DNA of 64,000 bases from JASHUC01 sp963849095. GTDB taxonomy: Bacteria > Pseudomonadota > Gammaproteobacteria > Steroidobacterales > Steroidobacteraceae. The notes below the pieces were generated by a model. The model had not been told where the DNA came from. It saw nothing but the letters and a program-made list of their open reading frames with translations, and searched no databases. Each line of letters starts with the position of its first letter. Positions within the stretch are counted from its first letter, which is position 1. The translations under genes were made by a program, and so were the position numbers. The stretch is from assembly GCA_963849095.1 (NCBI GenBank), contig CAWKGA010000009.1:186001-250000 (forward strand). The letters run 5' to 3'. This document shows, in pieces, positions 1 to 9,029 of this stretch.

Positions 1-7
1 TCAGCAT

Positions 8-370
8 ATGACCGACATCAGGATCAAACGAAATGGCGCCGCCGCGTTTCATATTCAGGTGAAGTCAGCATCAGATTTTTCGGATTCCGGAAGGATTTCT
101 CCAATCAAAGCGGGATGGCGAGAGCTTTGGCTGTTCAGGCTTGATCGACGATTGATGCCAACCGGATTCTGGGTGCTGAAGCGCGGCACGGCGCGATGGG
201 GCAAAGGGGCAAAGAAGAATCTTGAGATGCCCAGGCGACATTCTAAGGACAGTGGTTCGATCGCGTTGCGCGGCGCAATCGACATGTACGACCAGCTACA
301 GTCCGTTCTTGCCGAGTGCAGCGATCAGCTTCGCGACAGCGTATTCAAAGCTCAGCATTTGCGCCCGTAG
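8..370 (+). CDS. hypothetical protein, 120 aa
   Basis: I do not recognise this protein. It is a short basic ORF starting with ATG seven bases into the window and ending with TAG, with no signal peptide or membrane segment. Codon use is less GC-rich at third positions than in the genes from 612 onward, which hints at acquired or decaying DNA next to the tRNA. It could be a remnant of a longer gene that starts outside the window. The call rests only on the open frame. Confidence 0.35.
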   Translation: MTDIRIKRNGAAAFHIQVKSASDFSDSGRISPIKAGWRELWLFRLDRRLMPTGFWVLKRGTARWGKGAKKNLEMPRRHSKDSGSIALRGAIDMYDQLQSVLAECSDQLRDSVFKAQHLRP

Positions 371-503
371 GTCCCACGCACATTCCATTTGGATTCAATG
401 AGGCCGAAGATGCTGGAGTCTCGCCACCTGCAAAATCCTCTCCGCGAGACTGTAGAGGGTAGAGGAATGGTTCTAGTGGCGTGTTATTTCTTTCGTAAAA
501 ACA

Positions 504-576
504 TGGGCCTGCTTGGATTCGAACCAAGGACCAAGGGATTATGAGTCCCCTGCACTAACCGCTGTGCTACAGGCCC
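504..576 (-). tRNA. tRNA with CAU anticodon (Met or lysidine-modified Ile2)
   Basis: The minus strand folds as a 73-nt tRNA. The acceptor stem is GGGCCTG/CAGGCCC with discriminator A, the anticodon loop is CTCATAA (CAU), and the T arm contains GGTTCGAATCC. CCA is not encoded; the next bases are TGTTTTT. The anticodon arm and the D-loop GGTTAG resemble tRNA-Ile2, whose C34 is modified to lysidine, so an Ile2 identity is at least as likely as elongator Met. Deciding between them needs TilS/MetRS identity-element scoring. Confidence 0.92.
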
Positions 577-611
577 GGCGCTGCCGAAATTGTACTCCGG
601 ATCCCTTCCCC

Positions 612-2225
612 TCACGCCCGGCCCAAGAACCCCGCGCAGGCCGCGTGCGCCGGATCGCCGGCCGGGACCTTCGCACAGATGCCGTCCATGCGCCGGCGCA
701 GTACCGCGATCGTGGCGGCGTGGCGCCCGTGGCGGTTCCATTTGCGCAAGCTCGCGTCGAGCTTCTCGAGCCTCATGCGCGTGCGGCTGTAGATTCGGTC
801 GGGCCCGTCGAGCTCGCCCAGCACGACGAGCGCCGCGCTGCGGATCTCCGCATCGTCACCGGGCCGCAACCGGACGAGACCCTGGACATACTCGGTTCCC
901 CACTGGAAGCGGGTCGCCGCGCCCTGTGATTCCTGGTACGCGCGCTGGAGCCAGCCGATCGCGAGATCCTTGTGGTCCCGCTTCTCCTCCAGGTCCGCCA
1001 GGTCGAGCATGTAGTAGTACGGCGACTTCGATGTCCGCATCTCGTGCTGCGCAATTGAATATGCGCGGTCGATGTCTCCCAGGTCCTCGAGAGTGTTCAT
1101 CGCCGCGTTGACGTCGCCTGCTCGCGTCTGCTCGTCGCTCGCTTGGGCCAGTACGATGCTGATGCGCTGCTCGGCATCCGTGGCTAGAGACCGCGGAATC
1201 TTGCCGCTCGGATCGAGCGCCTTGGCCGCCTCGACCTCGCTGTCCACCGCAGACAGCCGATCGGCTTGGGCGTAATCGCCGTCGCTTGCGATAGCGTCCA
1301 TGGCCGAGGCCCATCGCGGCTCCAGATCCCGCGCGCTGAGCGAGCGCTTGGCCGCATCAAAGAAGGAGTCGTCCAGCGTCTCGAGCACGTCGGCCGAGCC
1401 CAGCGAGAGGTCGCGGTCCGCCAGTATCTGGTAGACCTGCCGCGCCAGCGCGCGCAGCTGGGCGCTCGGCTGTGCCCTCGCCTTCAGTCGATCCTGCTCG
1501 GCGTCCGCTTCCACCGCGGCCGCGGCGATCGTCAGACGCGCCCGCTCCAGGCGCGCCTCGGTCGGACAGCGCTCCGCCGCACGAGTGAGCGTCATCGCCA
1601 GCCGATGCGGATGCAGGCTCGCAGCCTCATCCACATCCCATCCGTAGTAGGCGAGCCGGCGGCAGTCGTCGCGGGAGAGCGCGGCCCCGTCAGCGGCCAG
1701 CGAGGCCAGTACGTCCTTGACTGGTCGAACGTCGCCGAGCGCAAGATCAAGGACCTCGCTGTACTCACCGAGGTCCATCCCGCCGGAGATCCGCGCGAGC
1801 TCAGAGCGGTCGGGCCGCAGGATCACGACGGTCGGGTAGCCGGTGACATGGAAGACATCGCCCCATTTCTGCGCGCCGGGATCGTCGCCGTCGAGATAGA
1901 CCGGAACGAAGAGCCGCGACTTCTCTACGAAGTCGGGCCGCGAGAACACCGTCGCCTTGAGCTCGTGGCACGGCGGGCACCAGCTCGCGCCCCAGTACAG
2001 CAAGACCGGCTTGTGCTCCGTGCGAGCCTGCGCGAACGCGGCGTCGACACCGCCGCTGAACCAGGCGATGCCCGGCGATGCGCGCGGAGGCGCGCGCGCT
2101 GCGCCCTGTGCCGTGGCAGCGGGCGTGCGCACGGCAGGCGGCGGCGCAACGGCGGCGCGCCGACCGCACCCGCTCGATCCGATGCCTATGACCAGCGCCG
2201 TGGCGAGTATCCAGACTACCCTCAA
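612..2225 (-). CDS. thioredoxin-fold lipoprotein with long helical C-terminal region
   Basis: This is a 537-aa predicted lipoprotein. The N-terminal hydrophobic stretch ends in a lipobox-like GSSGC, with the modified Cys at residue 20, followed by an Ala/Pro-rich linker. A thioredoxin fold then carries the redox motif WCPPC at residues 82-86 and a cis-Pro segment (TGYPTVV). The family (DsbD-gamma/DUF255-like thioredoxins) exchanges disulfides in the periplasm. The remaining roughly 330 residues are mostly alpha-helical and TPR-like, with no motif I can name. The gene is transcribed alone, away from the tRNA. Substrate and partner are unknown. Confidence 0.85.
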   Translation of the reverse strand: MRVVWILATALVIGIGSSGCGRRAAVAPPPAVRTPAATAQGAARAPPRASPGIAWFSGGVDAAFAQARTEHKPVLLYWGASWCPPCHELKATVFSRPDFVEKSRLFVPVYLDGDDPGAQKWGDVFHVTGYPTVVILRPDRSELARISGGMDLGEYSEVLDLALGDVRPVKDVLASLAADGAALSRDDCRRLAYYGWDVDEAASLHPHRLAMTLTRAAERCPTEARLERARLTIAAAAVEADAEQDRLKARAQPSAQLRALARQVYQILADRDLSLGSADVLETLDDSFFDAAKRSLSARDLEPRWASAMDAIASDGDYAQADRLSAVDSEVEAAKALDPSGKIPRSLATDAEQRISIVLAQASDEQTRAGDVNAAMNTLEDLGDIDRAYSIAQHEMRTSKSPYYYMLDLADLEEKRDHKDLAIGWLQRAYQESQGAATRFQWGTEYVQGLVRLRPGDDAEIRSAALVVLGELDGPDRIYSRTRMRLEKLDASLRKWNRHGRHAATIAVLRRRMDGICAKVPAGDPAHAACAGFLGRA

Positions 2226-2320
2226 GCTTCATCGCTCCTGCCGGCTGGCTGCTATCATCCGTGCGCGGCCGGAATCGGCGTCTTCTAAACGGTCGGGCCT
2301 GCCGGCCCGGGGGATTACAG

Positions 2321-3460
2321 ATGCACGACGATACGCCAGAATCGGCGAAGACGATGCGTGTGGGGGCCCGATGGGCCGTCACGCTTGCCGCACTGTTCGC
2401 GCTCACCGCTTGGGGAAACGCCATGGCAACGCAACCGACGACTCAGAAGGAGTACCGGCTGGTACGCACGGGGACGCAGGGTCCCTACACCCTGAAGCTC
2501 GTGGACGCCCCGGTCCGCCAGCCCGGACCGAACGAGGTCCTGGTGAAGGTCCACGCCGCCTCGCTCAACCGGCGCAACGTCTTCGTCCAGCAGGGCAACT
2601 ACCCCGTCGGGCCGCGCGACAGTCTCGTGCCGATGTCGGACGGCGCGGGCGAGGTCGTGGCCGTCGGTCCCGGCGTCACCCGCTTCCGTGTGGGCGACCG
2701 GGTCGCGGCCATCTTCTTCCAGAAATGGCTGAGCGGGCGTCCGGGCCCCGATGTCCTCAGCTCGGCGCTCGGCGGCCAGATCGACGGCATGCTCGCGCAG
2801 TACGTCACGCTCAACGAGCAGGGGCTCGTCGCCCTTCCCTCGAATCTGTCCTATGAGGAGGGCGCGACCCTGGCCTGCGCCGGAGTCACCGCCTGGAACG
2901 GGCTGTTCACGCGGGGTCATATACAGAAGGGCGATACGGTGCTGCTCGAGGGCACGGGTGGTGTATCGAGCTTCGGCCTGAAACTCGCACTGGCGGCTGG
3001 CGCCAAGGTGATCATCACGAGCTCGAAGGATGCGAAGCTCGCGGAAGCGAGAAAGCTCGGCGCGTTCGGCACGATCAACTATAAGAAGGTGCCGGACTGG
3101 GAGAAGCCGGTCCGGGAGCTCACCGGAGGCGCCGGCGTGCAAGAAGTGCTCGAGGTGGGCGGCAAGGACTCCTTGCCCCATGCTCTCGCGAGTCTCGGCT
3201 CCGGAGGGCACATCGCCCTCATCGGCGGACTCGGCGGCTTCGGCGGCGAGGTGCCGGCGATGGCGCTGATGATGGGGAACGCGACGGTCTCCGGGATCTA
3301 TGTCGGCTCGCGCGCGGACTTCGAGGCCATGAACGCCTTCATCCAGCAGCACGGGGTCAAGCCGATCATCGCCCGCGTCTTCCCGTTTCAGGACGCCAAG
3401 GCCGCCTTCGAGCTCATGGAGTCCGACGACTTCTTCGGCAAGATCGTCATTCGGATGTAA
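2321..3460 (+). CDS. zinc-type alcohol dehydrogenase/quinone reductase-like protein with an N-terminal export signal
   Basis: This is a medium-chain dehydrogenase/reductase. The N-terminal GroES-like domain includes NEVLVKVHAASLN. The Rossmann domain has a glycine motif near GTGGVSSFG, and the C-terminus FFGKIVIRM is typical of the NAD(P)-dependent alcohol dehydrogenase subgroup. About 30-40 residues precede the usual start and look like a signal peptide (a run of Ala/Leu ending ALTAWGNAMA). ATG at 2321 gives 379 aa and ATG at 2354 gives 368 aa; both keep the hydrophobic leader. A periplasmic MDR enzyme is unusual because NAD(P)H is cytosolic. The leader could instead be a membrane anchor. 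Substrate is unknown. Confidence 0.8.
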   Translation: MHDDTPESAKTMRVGARWAVTLAALFALTAWGNAMATQPTTQKEYRLVRTGTQGPYTLKLVDAPVRQPGPNEVLVKVHAASLNRRNVFVQQGNYPVGPRDSLVPMSDGAGEVVAVGPGVTRFRVGDRVAAIFFQKWLSGRPGPDVLSSALGGQIDGMLAQYVTLNEQGLVALPSNLSYEEGATLACAGVTAWNGLFTRGHIQKGDTVLLEGTGGVSSFGLKLALAAGAKVIITSSKDAKLAEARKLGAFGTINYKKVPDWEKPVRELTGGAGVQEVLEVGGKDSLPHALASLGSGGHIALIGGLGGFGGEVPAMALMMGNATVSGIYVGSRADFEAMNAFIQQHGVKPIIARVFPFQDAKAAFELMESDDFFGKIVIRM

Positions 3461-3499
3461 CCAGACCGTAACTCAAGGGCGCCTGCGCCGGCCCGGGCT

Positions 3500-4156
3500 T
3501 CACGCCAGTACGCCCTCGATCGCCATGTGCCGATCGCCGACCTGCTCGACGGCCAGGGTGAGGCCTGCGGCCAGGAGCTGCGCCCGGACTTCCTCGACCG
3601 TGAACGCCGCGCAGAGGGAGTTGTAGAAGTCCTCCTTCAGGAGCGGATGCTCGCGGCCCGAGACGCGCTCCACGATCTCGCGTGCCTCGAGCGGCGAGCT
3701 CGGCCGGATCAGGTCCATCGCGCAGACGGTCGCTCCCGGCCGCCCGAGGCGCCGCGCCTCGCTCCAGAGCGCCTGCGGATCCGGCAGGTGGTGCAGCATG
3801 TCCTTCGAGAGCACGGCATCGAAGGAGTGCTCCGGGAACGGGAGGCCGGGCACGCGCCCGAGGTGCAGCGTGATGCGCTCTGTGAGGTGAGCCGCCCTGA
3901 TCACTTCGCGCGCGAGGATCAGCATCTCCTCGGAACCATCGACCGCGGTGATGCGCGCCGCGCTTGTCGCGCGGGCGAGTCTCACGGGCACGTCCGCCGG
4001 CCCGCAGCCCAGGTCCACGACCCTGGAGAGACGGCCACCGGCCCGCGCCAGGACGCGATCCACGAACGCCTGGTTGGAATCGGAGAAGTCCGCCCGAGCA
4101 TAGGCCGCCGCTTCCTCGCGGCCGTCCATGATCTCGGGCTCGAGAATTCTGTCCAT
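3500..4156 (-). CDS. class I SAM-dependent methyltransferase
   Basis: The protein is about 218 aa when started at the ATG that opens MDRILEPEIMDG. The SAM-binding motif I reads VVDLGCGPADVP and is followed by the acidic motif II ITAVDGSEEML. A post-motif DAVLSKDMLHHLPDP is typical of the Methyltransf_11/25 group. An upstream in-frame ATG at 4207 would add 17 residues with no homologous feature. The gene is convergent with the dehydrogenase (about 40 bp apart) and divergent from the glutathione transferase. The methyl acceptor cannot be told from sequence. Confidence 0.82.
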   Translation of the reverse strand: MDRILEPEIMDGREEAAAYARADFSDSNQAFVDRVLARAGGRLSRVVDLGCGPADVPVRLARATSAARITAVDGSEEMLILAREVIRAAHLTERITLHLGRVPGLPFPEHSFDAVLSKDMLHHLPDPQALWSEARRLGRPGATVCAMDLIRPSSPLEAREIVERVSGREHPLLKEDFYNSLCAAFTVEEVRAQLLAAGLTLAVEQVGDRHMAIEGVLA

Positions 4157-4259
4157 CCGGCGCTCCCGCGCTCGCACTGGTGCCGCGGCATGCGAATCAG
4201 GCAACATCCCTTGAGCAATGTAGCCTGATTTTTGACCCCGCGGCACCAGGAGGCTCCCC

Positions 4260-4964
4260 GTGATCGACGTTTATTTCTGGCCGACCGGCAACGGCAAGAA
4301 GATCACCATCATGCTGGAAGAGTGTGGAATGAAGTACAACGTCATTCCGGTGAATATCAACAAGGGCGACCAGCTCAAGCCCGAATTCCTCGCAATCAGC
4401 CCGAACAACAAGATGCCGGCGATCGTCGATCACGACGCCGAGGGAGGACCGCTCTCCCTGTTCGAGTCGGGCGCGATCCTCCAGTACCTCGCGGAGAAGT
4501 CCGGCAAGCTCCTCCCGAAGGACATGCCCGGGAAGTACCGCGTGCTCGCCTGGGTCTACTGGCAGGTCGGCGGCCTCGGCCCCATGGCGGGTCAGGCGCA
4601 CCATTTCCTGCGCTATGCGCCGCAGCAGATCGAGTACGCGATGCACCGCTTCCGCACCGAGGTAGCGCGACTTTACAAGGTCATGGATACCGAGCTCGGC
4701 AAGCACGAGTACCTCGCCGGCGACTACTCGATCGCCGACATCGCCGCGTGGCCCTGGGTCGTCCGGCACGACTGGCAGGGACAGGACCTCAACGATTTTC
4801 CGAGCGTCAAGCGCTGGTTCGAAGCCGTCGGAGCGCGTCCCGCGGTCAAGCGGGGAGCCGACGTGGGCAAGGACCTCATGAACGCGACTCAGCCCATGTC
4901 GGACGAGGACAAGAAACGCCTGTTCAATCTCCGCGACGAGGATTTCAAGAAGGCGTCCCCGTAG
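4260..4964 (+). CDS. glutathione S-transferase family protein (YghU/YfcG-like)
   Basis: The protein is 234 aa. The N-terminal thioredoxin-like GST domain starts VYFWPTGNGKKITIMLEE, where the TxN motif is the nu-class GSH/GSSG-binding signature. It continues with the cis-Pro segment NNKMPAIVD and SLFESGAILQYLAEK. The C-terminal all-helical domain has the N-capping box motif YSIADIAAWPW. Nu-class members act as disulfide-bond reductases and peroxidases on glutathione substrates in the cytosol. A good ribosome site (CAGGAGG) lies about 8 bases before the start. The 3' end overlaps the next, oppositely oriented gene by 20 bp. Confidence 0.9.
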   Translation: MIDVYFWPTGNGKKITIMLEECGMKYNVIPVNINKGDQLKPEFLAISPNNKMPAIVDHDAEGGPLSLFESGAILQYLAEKSGKLLPKDMPGKYRVLAWVYWQVGGLGPMAGQAHHFLRYAPQQIEYAMHRFRTEVARLYKVMDTELGKHEYLAGDYSIADIAAWPWVVRHDWQGQDLNDFPSVKRWFEAVGARPAVKRGADVGKDLMNATQPMSDEDKKRLFNLRDEDFKKASP

Positions 4965-5298
4965 CGGCGCAGCGGGGCGACTCGCTCCCGGCGGGCAGGG
5001 AGAGATCGCAGGCCGGCCAGTCGTCGCGCTCCGCGGGCGGCGGCCCGAGCGCATCGAGCAGGATGGCGTGCAGCTCGCGCAAGTCCGCCGCCCAGAAGGC
5101 CCGCCCCATCGCGGCGCGTAGCCAGTCGATCCGCTCGCGGGATCGCTGCAGCTCCTCGAGCGCCGCGACCGTGTCGCGAGCCAGGTGTCTGAGAGTATGG
5201 GCGGGCGGGAGATTGCTCTCGTCCGTCCCATGCCACCTGATGAGCTCATCGAGCCGCCAGGGCGTGATTTCCGAGTCGAGCGGGCTGTCGCTGTCCAT
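4945..5298 (-). CDS. hypothetical protein, 117 aa
   Basis: I do not recognise this protein. It is acidic and helical (TLRHLARDTVAALEELQRSRER) with a Ser/Pro-rich tail, and it has no signal peptide or membrane segment. Its 3' end overlaps the glutathione transferase tail on the other strand by about 20 bp. Its 5' end lies about 115 bp from the aldo/keto reductase start, leaving room for divergent promoters. GC-skewed codon positions resemble those of its neighbours, so a real small gene is plausible. Confidence 0.5.
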   Translation of the reverse strand: MDSDSPLDSEITPWRLDELIRWHGTDESNLPPAHTLRHLARDTVAALEELQRSRERIDWLRAAMGRAFWAADLRELHAILLDALGPPPAERDDWPACDLSLPAGSESPRCAATGTPS

Positions 5299-5415
5299 CG
5301 AATCATCCTTCGTCTGTGCGGCCCGCGTCCCCCTCGCGCGGCCTTCACTGGAATGAAAGCAAGACTTGCGCCAGGCTACACGCTTCGCGCGAGACGCAGG
5401 AACCCGGCACAGAAA

Positions 5416-6267
5416 ATGCAGCCACAGCCAAGCATGAGAAGCGTCACCCTTTCATCCGGCGAGCGTGTGCCTGCTCTCGGCATCGGCACATGGCGCATGG
5501 GCGAGAGCCGGGCCGCGCGCGCCGAGGAGATCGCGACCCTGCGCCTCGCGATCGATCTGGGCGCGACCCTGATCGATACGGCGGAGATGTATGGCGAGGG
5601 CGCGACGGAGGCGCTCGTCGGAGAGGCCATCTCGGGCCGTCGGGACGAGATCTTCCTCGTGAGCAAGGTCTACCCGCACAACGCCTCGCGCCAGGGCGCG
5701 GCGGCCGCGTGCGAGAGGAGCCTGCTGCGCCTGAGGACCGACCGGATCGACCTGTATCTGCTTCACTGGCGCGGCGACGTGCCGCTCGCCGAGACGCTCG
5801 AGGCCTTCCTCACCCTGCAGCAGCAGGGCAAGATCCGTCACTTCGGCGTCAGCAACTTCGACCTCGGAGACATGCGGGACCTGTGGGAGCTCCCCGGCGC
5901 CCGGGCGGTGGCAACCGACCAAGTGCTCTACAACCTCACGCGACGCAACGTTGAATCGGCGCTTCTGCCCTGGCTGCACGAGCGCCACATCCCGATCATG
6001 GCCTACTCGCCGCTCGAGCAAGGGCGGCTCGTCCGGCATCGTGAGCTGAGCGCACTCGCTCGTCGCGACGGCATGTCGCCGGCCCAGTGCGCTCTCGCCT
6101 GGCTGCTCTCGCACGACGATGTCATCGCCATCCCCAAGTCGGGCAGCCGCGAGCGGCTGAAGGAGAATCTCGGCGCGCTCGATCACGCGCTGACTCCGGC
6201 ACAGCTGCTCGAGCTCGATCGCATCTTTCCGAGGCCCGCCGGCGTCCGGCCCCTGGAGATGCTGTGA
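5416..6267 (+). CDS. aldo/keto reductase
   Basis: This 283-aa TIM-barrel oxidoreductase has the full catalytic tetrad in order: Asp and Tyr in LIDTAEMYG, Lys in LVSKVYP and His in YLLHWRG. NADPH-phosphate binding is shown by the late IPKSGS motif, which belongs to the family signature. It lies close to the E. coli DkgA/YeaE-type reductases that reduce small aldehydes and ketones. The homologous part starts at MRSVTLSSG (5434); ATG at 5416 adds six residues. The next gene downstream, hrpB, is on the opposite strand. Confidence 0.9.
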   Translation: MQPQPSMRSVTLSSGERVPALGIGTWRMGESRAARAEEIATLRLAIDLGATLIDTAEMYGEGATEALVGEAISGRRDEIFLVSKVYPHNASRQGAAAACERSLLRLRTDRIDLYLLHWRGDVPLAETLEAFLTLQQQGKIRHFGVSNFDLGDMRDLWELPGARAVATDQVLYNLTRRNVESALLPWLHERHIPIMAYSPLEQGRLVRHRELSALARRDGMSPAQCALAWLLSHDDVIAIPKSGSRERLKENLGALDHALTPAQLLELDRIFPRPAGVRPLEML

Positions 6268-6368
6268 GCCGTCCCGTGACGCCCGCGCGCAGACAGCCCT
6301 TGAGAATCATCGGCCTGCTCGAGCCGCCCGAGTGGCGGCTCGCGTTCGTCAAGCGAAGCAGCCGGCTC

Positions 6369-9023
6369 TCAAGTCCGCGGGCGCGCGCGGCGAGTCGGCT
6401 CGGCCTCGAGCGGATTCTCGGGCCAGTAGTGCTTAGGATACCGGCCGCGCAGATCCTTGCGCACCTCCGCGTAAGCGCCGCGCCAGAAGCTCGCGAGGTC
6501 CCGAGTGATCTGCACCGGCCGCTGCGCCGGTGATAGCAGCTTGAAGGTCACCGGTATCCGGCCGCCGCCGACGCGCGGCGTCTCCGTGAGGCCGAACACC
6601 TCCTGCAGCCGGACCGAGACGGACGGCGCACTCTCGTCCAGATAGTCGACACGGACCTGCGAGCCGCTCGGCACCTGCAGTTGGGTCGGCGCAAGCCTGT
6701 CGAGCTGCTGCCGCTGTTCCCACGAGAGGAGCGCCTGCAGCGCATCGATGAGCGGCACACGGCCGAGGTGCTCCCGCCGCGTGATGCCGTTGAGCCACGG
6801 AGCGAGCCAGCTCTCGAGCGTGGCCGTCAGAGCCGCGTCACTCACGGCAGGCCACCCGCCAGGATCCGCGCCGCCGCCAGTGTGCGCGTCGGCGCCTGCG
6901 ACCTCGAGCCCGCGGGCCAGACCGCGCACCAGCTCGATGCGCGCCTGCAGGTTGCGGGCATCGCGGCTCCAGGGCAGCGACTGCAGGCCCATCCGGCGCA
7001 CACCCTCGATCATGGCTGCCCGCGCGGCATCCGCCGGTACGTCCTGCAGTGGCTTCTCGGCGATCACGAGCGCATCGAGCCTCGTCGTCCGGCTCGCGAC
7101 GACCGCTTCCTCACGGTCGCTCCACTCGATCGATTGCGCCACCTCGAGCCGGTCCGCAAAGCGCCGCTCGAGCTCGGAGCGGTCGAGGGGCGCCGCGAGC
7201 AGGATGCGGGCGTTCCGCTCGCGATCGTCGAGATCCACGGCGACGATGACATCCTGCCGCGCGAGACTCTGCGCCTCGGCAAACGAGGCGCCGCGTCCGT
7301 TGGCGAGCAAGTACTGTCCTTCCGCGCCGGCCCGGCGCAGTCCGATGCGATCGGGGTAGGCGAATGCGAGCAGGATCCCGGCGTGATCGACCTCCCGAGC
7401 GGCCGCACGGGCCGGCTCGCCGTCCGGCTCCAGCTGTCGCGCAAGGGCGCGCGCCGTCTTCCGCACTCGCTCCACGGCGAACGCATCGCGGCGCGCCGGC
7501 TCCTCGCCGCCGCTCAGCAGCTCCAGGCGGGTGCGGACATCCGCATCGTGCGGCGCCCGCCCGCGGATCAGCAGGTCGCGCTCCGACAGAACCGCGGCGA
7601 GCCGGGCCGCCACCTCGACCTGGCCGAGCTCGCGAGCCTTCAGCAGCATGTGGGCGAGACGGGGATGCGCGGCAATCCCGGCCATCTCCCGACCGTGAGA
7701 GGTGATGCGGCCGGTGCGGTCGAGGGCGCCGAGCCGCAGCAGCAGATCGCGAGCGCTGGACAGCATGGCCTCGGGCGGCGGCTCGAGCCAGCGAAGCTCC
7801 GCCGCGCTGCGCGCTCCCCAGGCCGCGAGCTCGAGCGCCAGGGAAGCGAGATCGGCCTCGAGAATCTCCGGCGGCGAGTACGGCGCGAGCGAGCGGTGAG
7901 CCTCCTCGCTCCACATCCGATAGCACACTCCGGGCTCGAGCCGGCCGGCGCGGCCCTGTCTCTGGTCCGCGGACGCCCGCGAGATGCGGCGCGTCGTGAG
8001 AGTGCTCATGCCGGTCACGGGGTCGAACGCGGAACGGCGCGCCAGGCCGGAATCAACGACGACCCGTACGCCCTCGACCGTGAGGCTCGTCTCGGCGATG
8101 TTGGTCGATAAGATGACCTTGCGCGTTCCCGGCGGTCCGGCTGCGAGGGCAGCATCCTGGTCGCCGGCGGCGAGGTCGCCATAGAGTGGCAGCACGCGGA
8201 TCGTAGGCTCCAGACCGCCGCGGACAAGATACGCTTGCACACGCCGAATCTCCGGCGCGCCCGGCAGGAACACGAGCACGTCGCCCCGCTCCTCGCGCAA
8301 GGCACGCTGCACCACCTGCGCGGTGAGTCGCTCCAGCGATTCGCCCCGTGAGGTCGGGGCGCCCGAGCCCGGCAGCGACGGCGCGCTCCTGCCGACGAAG
8401 CGCGTCTCCACCGCAAAGGTGCGACCCGCGGCGGTGACAGGAGGTGTGCTGCCGAGCCATTCCGCCACGGCCTGCGCATCGAGCGTCGCCGACATCACGA
8501 GCAGCTTCAGCTCGGGGGCCACGGCCGCCTGCGCGTCGAGCGCCAGAGCGAGCCCGAGGTCAGCCTGGAGACTGCGCTCGTGAAACTCGTCGAACAGCAC
8601 GATGCCCGTGCCTTCGAGCGCAGGATCGGTCTGCAGCATGCGCGTGAGCACGCCTTCGGTCACCACCTCGATGCGCGTGTCGCGCGACACGCGGGTGTCG
8701 AAGCGCATCCGGTAGCCAACGGTGCGGCCCACGGGCTCGCCCAGCGTCGACGCCATGCGCTGGGCCACCGCGCGGGCCGCGAGCCGGCGCGGCTCCAGCA
8801 TCAGCAGCTTCTTGCCCTGGGCCCAGGGCTCTGCGAGCAGCACGAGCGGAACGACGGTGCTCTTCCCCGCCCCGGGCGGCGCCTGTAGCACCACATTGCG
8901 CCGGGCGGCAAGCGCCGCACGGAGCCCCGGAAGCGCCTCCTCGATGGGAAGGCCCGAGCGTCCCTCTTGCGGCCGCGAGCGCTTCACGTCCAAGGGCTCT
9001 TCACGCCGCGGCGGCCGCTCCAC
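6369..9023 (-). CDS. hrpB: ATP-dependent RNA helicase HrpB
   Basis: This is an 884-aa DEAH-box helicase. Motif I is APPGAGKST, motif II is DEFHERS (the DEFH variant typical of HrpB), motif III is SAT and motif VI is QRQGRAGR. The helicase-associated domains and the C-terminal HrpB domain (LPVTFKLLSPAQRPVQITRDLASFW-like region) follow. HrpB homologues unwind RNA-containing duplexes, but their cellular role is poorly defined. The GTG start at 9023 lies six bases after the mechanosensitive-channel stop, so the two are almost certainly cotranscribed. An internal GTG at about 8987 is an alternative start. Confidence 0.93.
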   Translation of the reverse strand: MERPPRREEPLDVKRSRPQEGRSGLPIEEALPGLRAALAARRNVVLQAPPGAGKSTVVPLVLLAEPWAQGKKLLMLEPRRLAARAVAQRMASTLGEPVGRTVGYRMRFDTRVSRDTRIEVVTEGVLTRMLQTDPALEGTGIVLFDEFHERSLQADLGLALALDAQAAVAPELKLLVMSATLDAQAVAEWLGSTPPVTAAGRTFAVETRFVGRSAPSLPGSGAPTSRGESLERLTAQVVQRALREERGDVLVFLPGAPEIRRVQAYLVRGGLEPTIRVLPLYGDLAAGDQDAALAAGPPGTRKVILSTNIAETSLTVEGVRVVVDSGLARRSAFDPVTGMSTLTTRRISRASADQRQGRAGRLEPGVCYRMWSEEAHRSLAPYSPPEILEADLASLALELAAWGARSAAELRWLEPPPEAMLSSARDLLLRLGALDRTGRITSHGREMAGIAAHPRLAHMLLKARELGQVEVAARLAAVLSERDLLIRGRAPHDADVRTRLELLSGGEEPARRDAFAVERVRKTARALARQLEPDGEPARAAAREVDHAGILLAFAYPDRIGLRRAGAEGQYLLANGRGASFAEAQSLARQDVIVAVDLDDRERNARILLAAPLDRSELERRFADRLEVAQSIEWSDREEAVVASRTTRLDALVIAEKPLQDVPADAARAAMIEGVRRMGLQSLPWSRDARNLQARIELVRGLARGLEVAGADAHTGGGADPGGWPAVSDAALTATLESWLAPWLNGITRREHLGRVPLIDALQALLSWEQRQQLDRLAPTQLQVPSGSQVRVDYLDESAPSVSVRLQEVFGLTETPRVGGGRIPVTFKLLSPAQRPVQITRDLASFWRGAYAEVRKDLRGRYPKHYWPENPLEAEPTRRARPRT

Positions 9024-9029
9024 GCGCCC

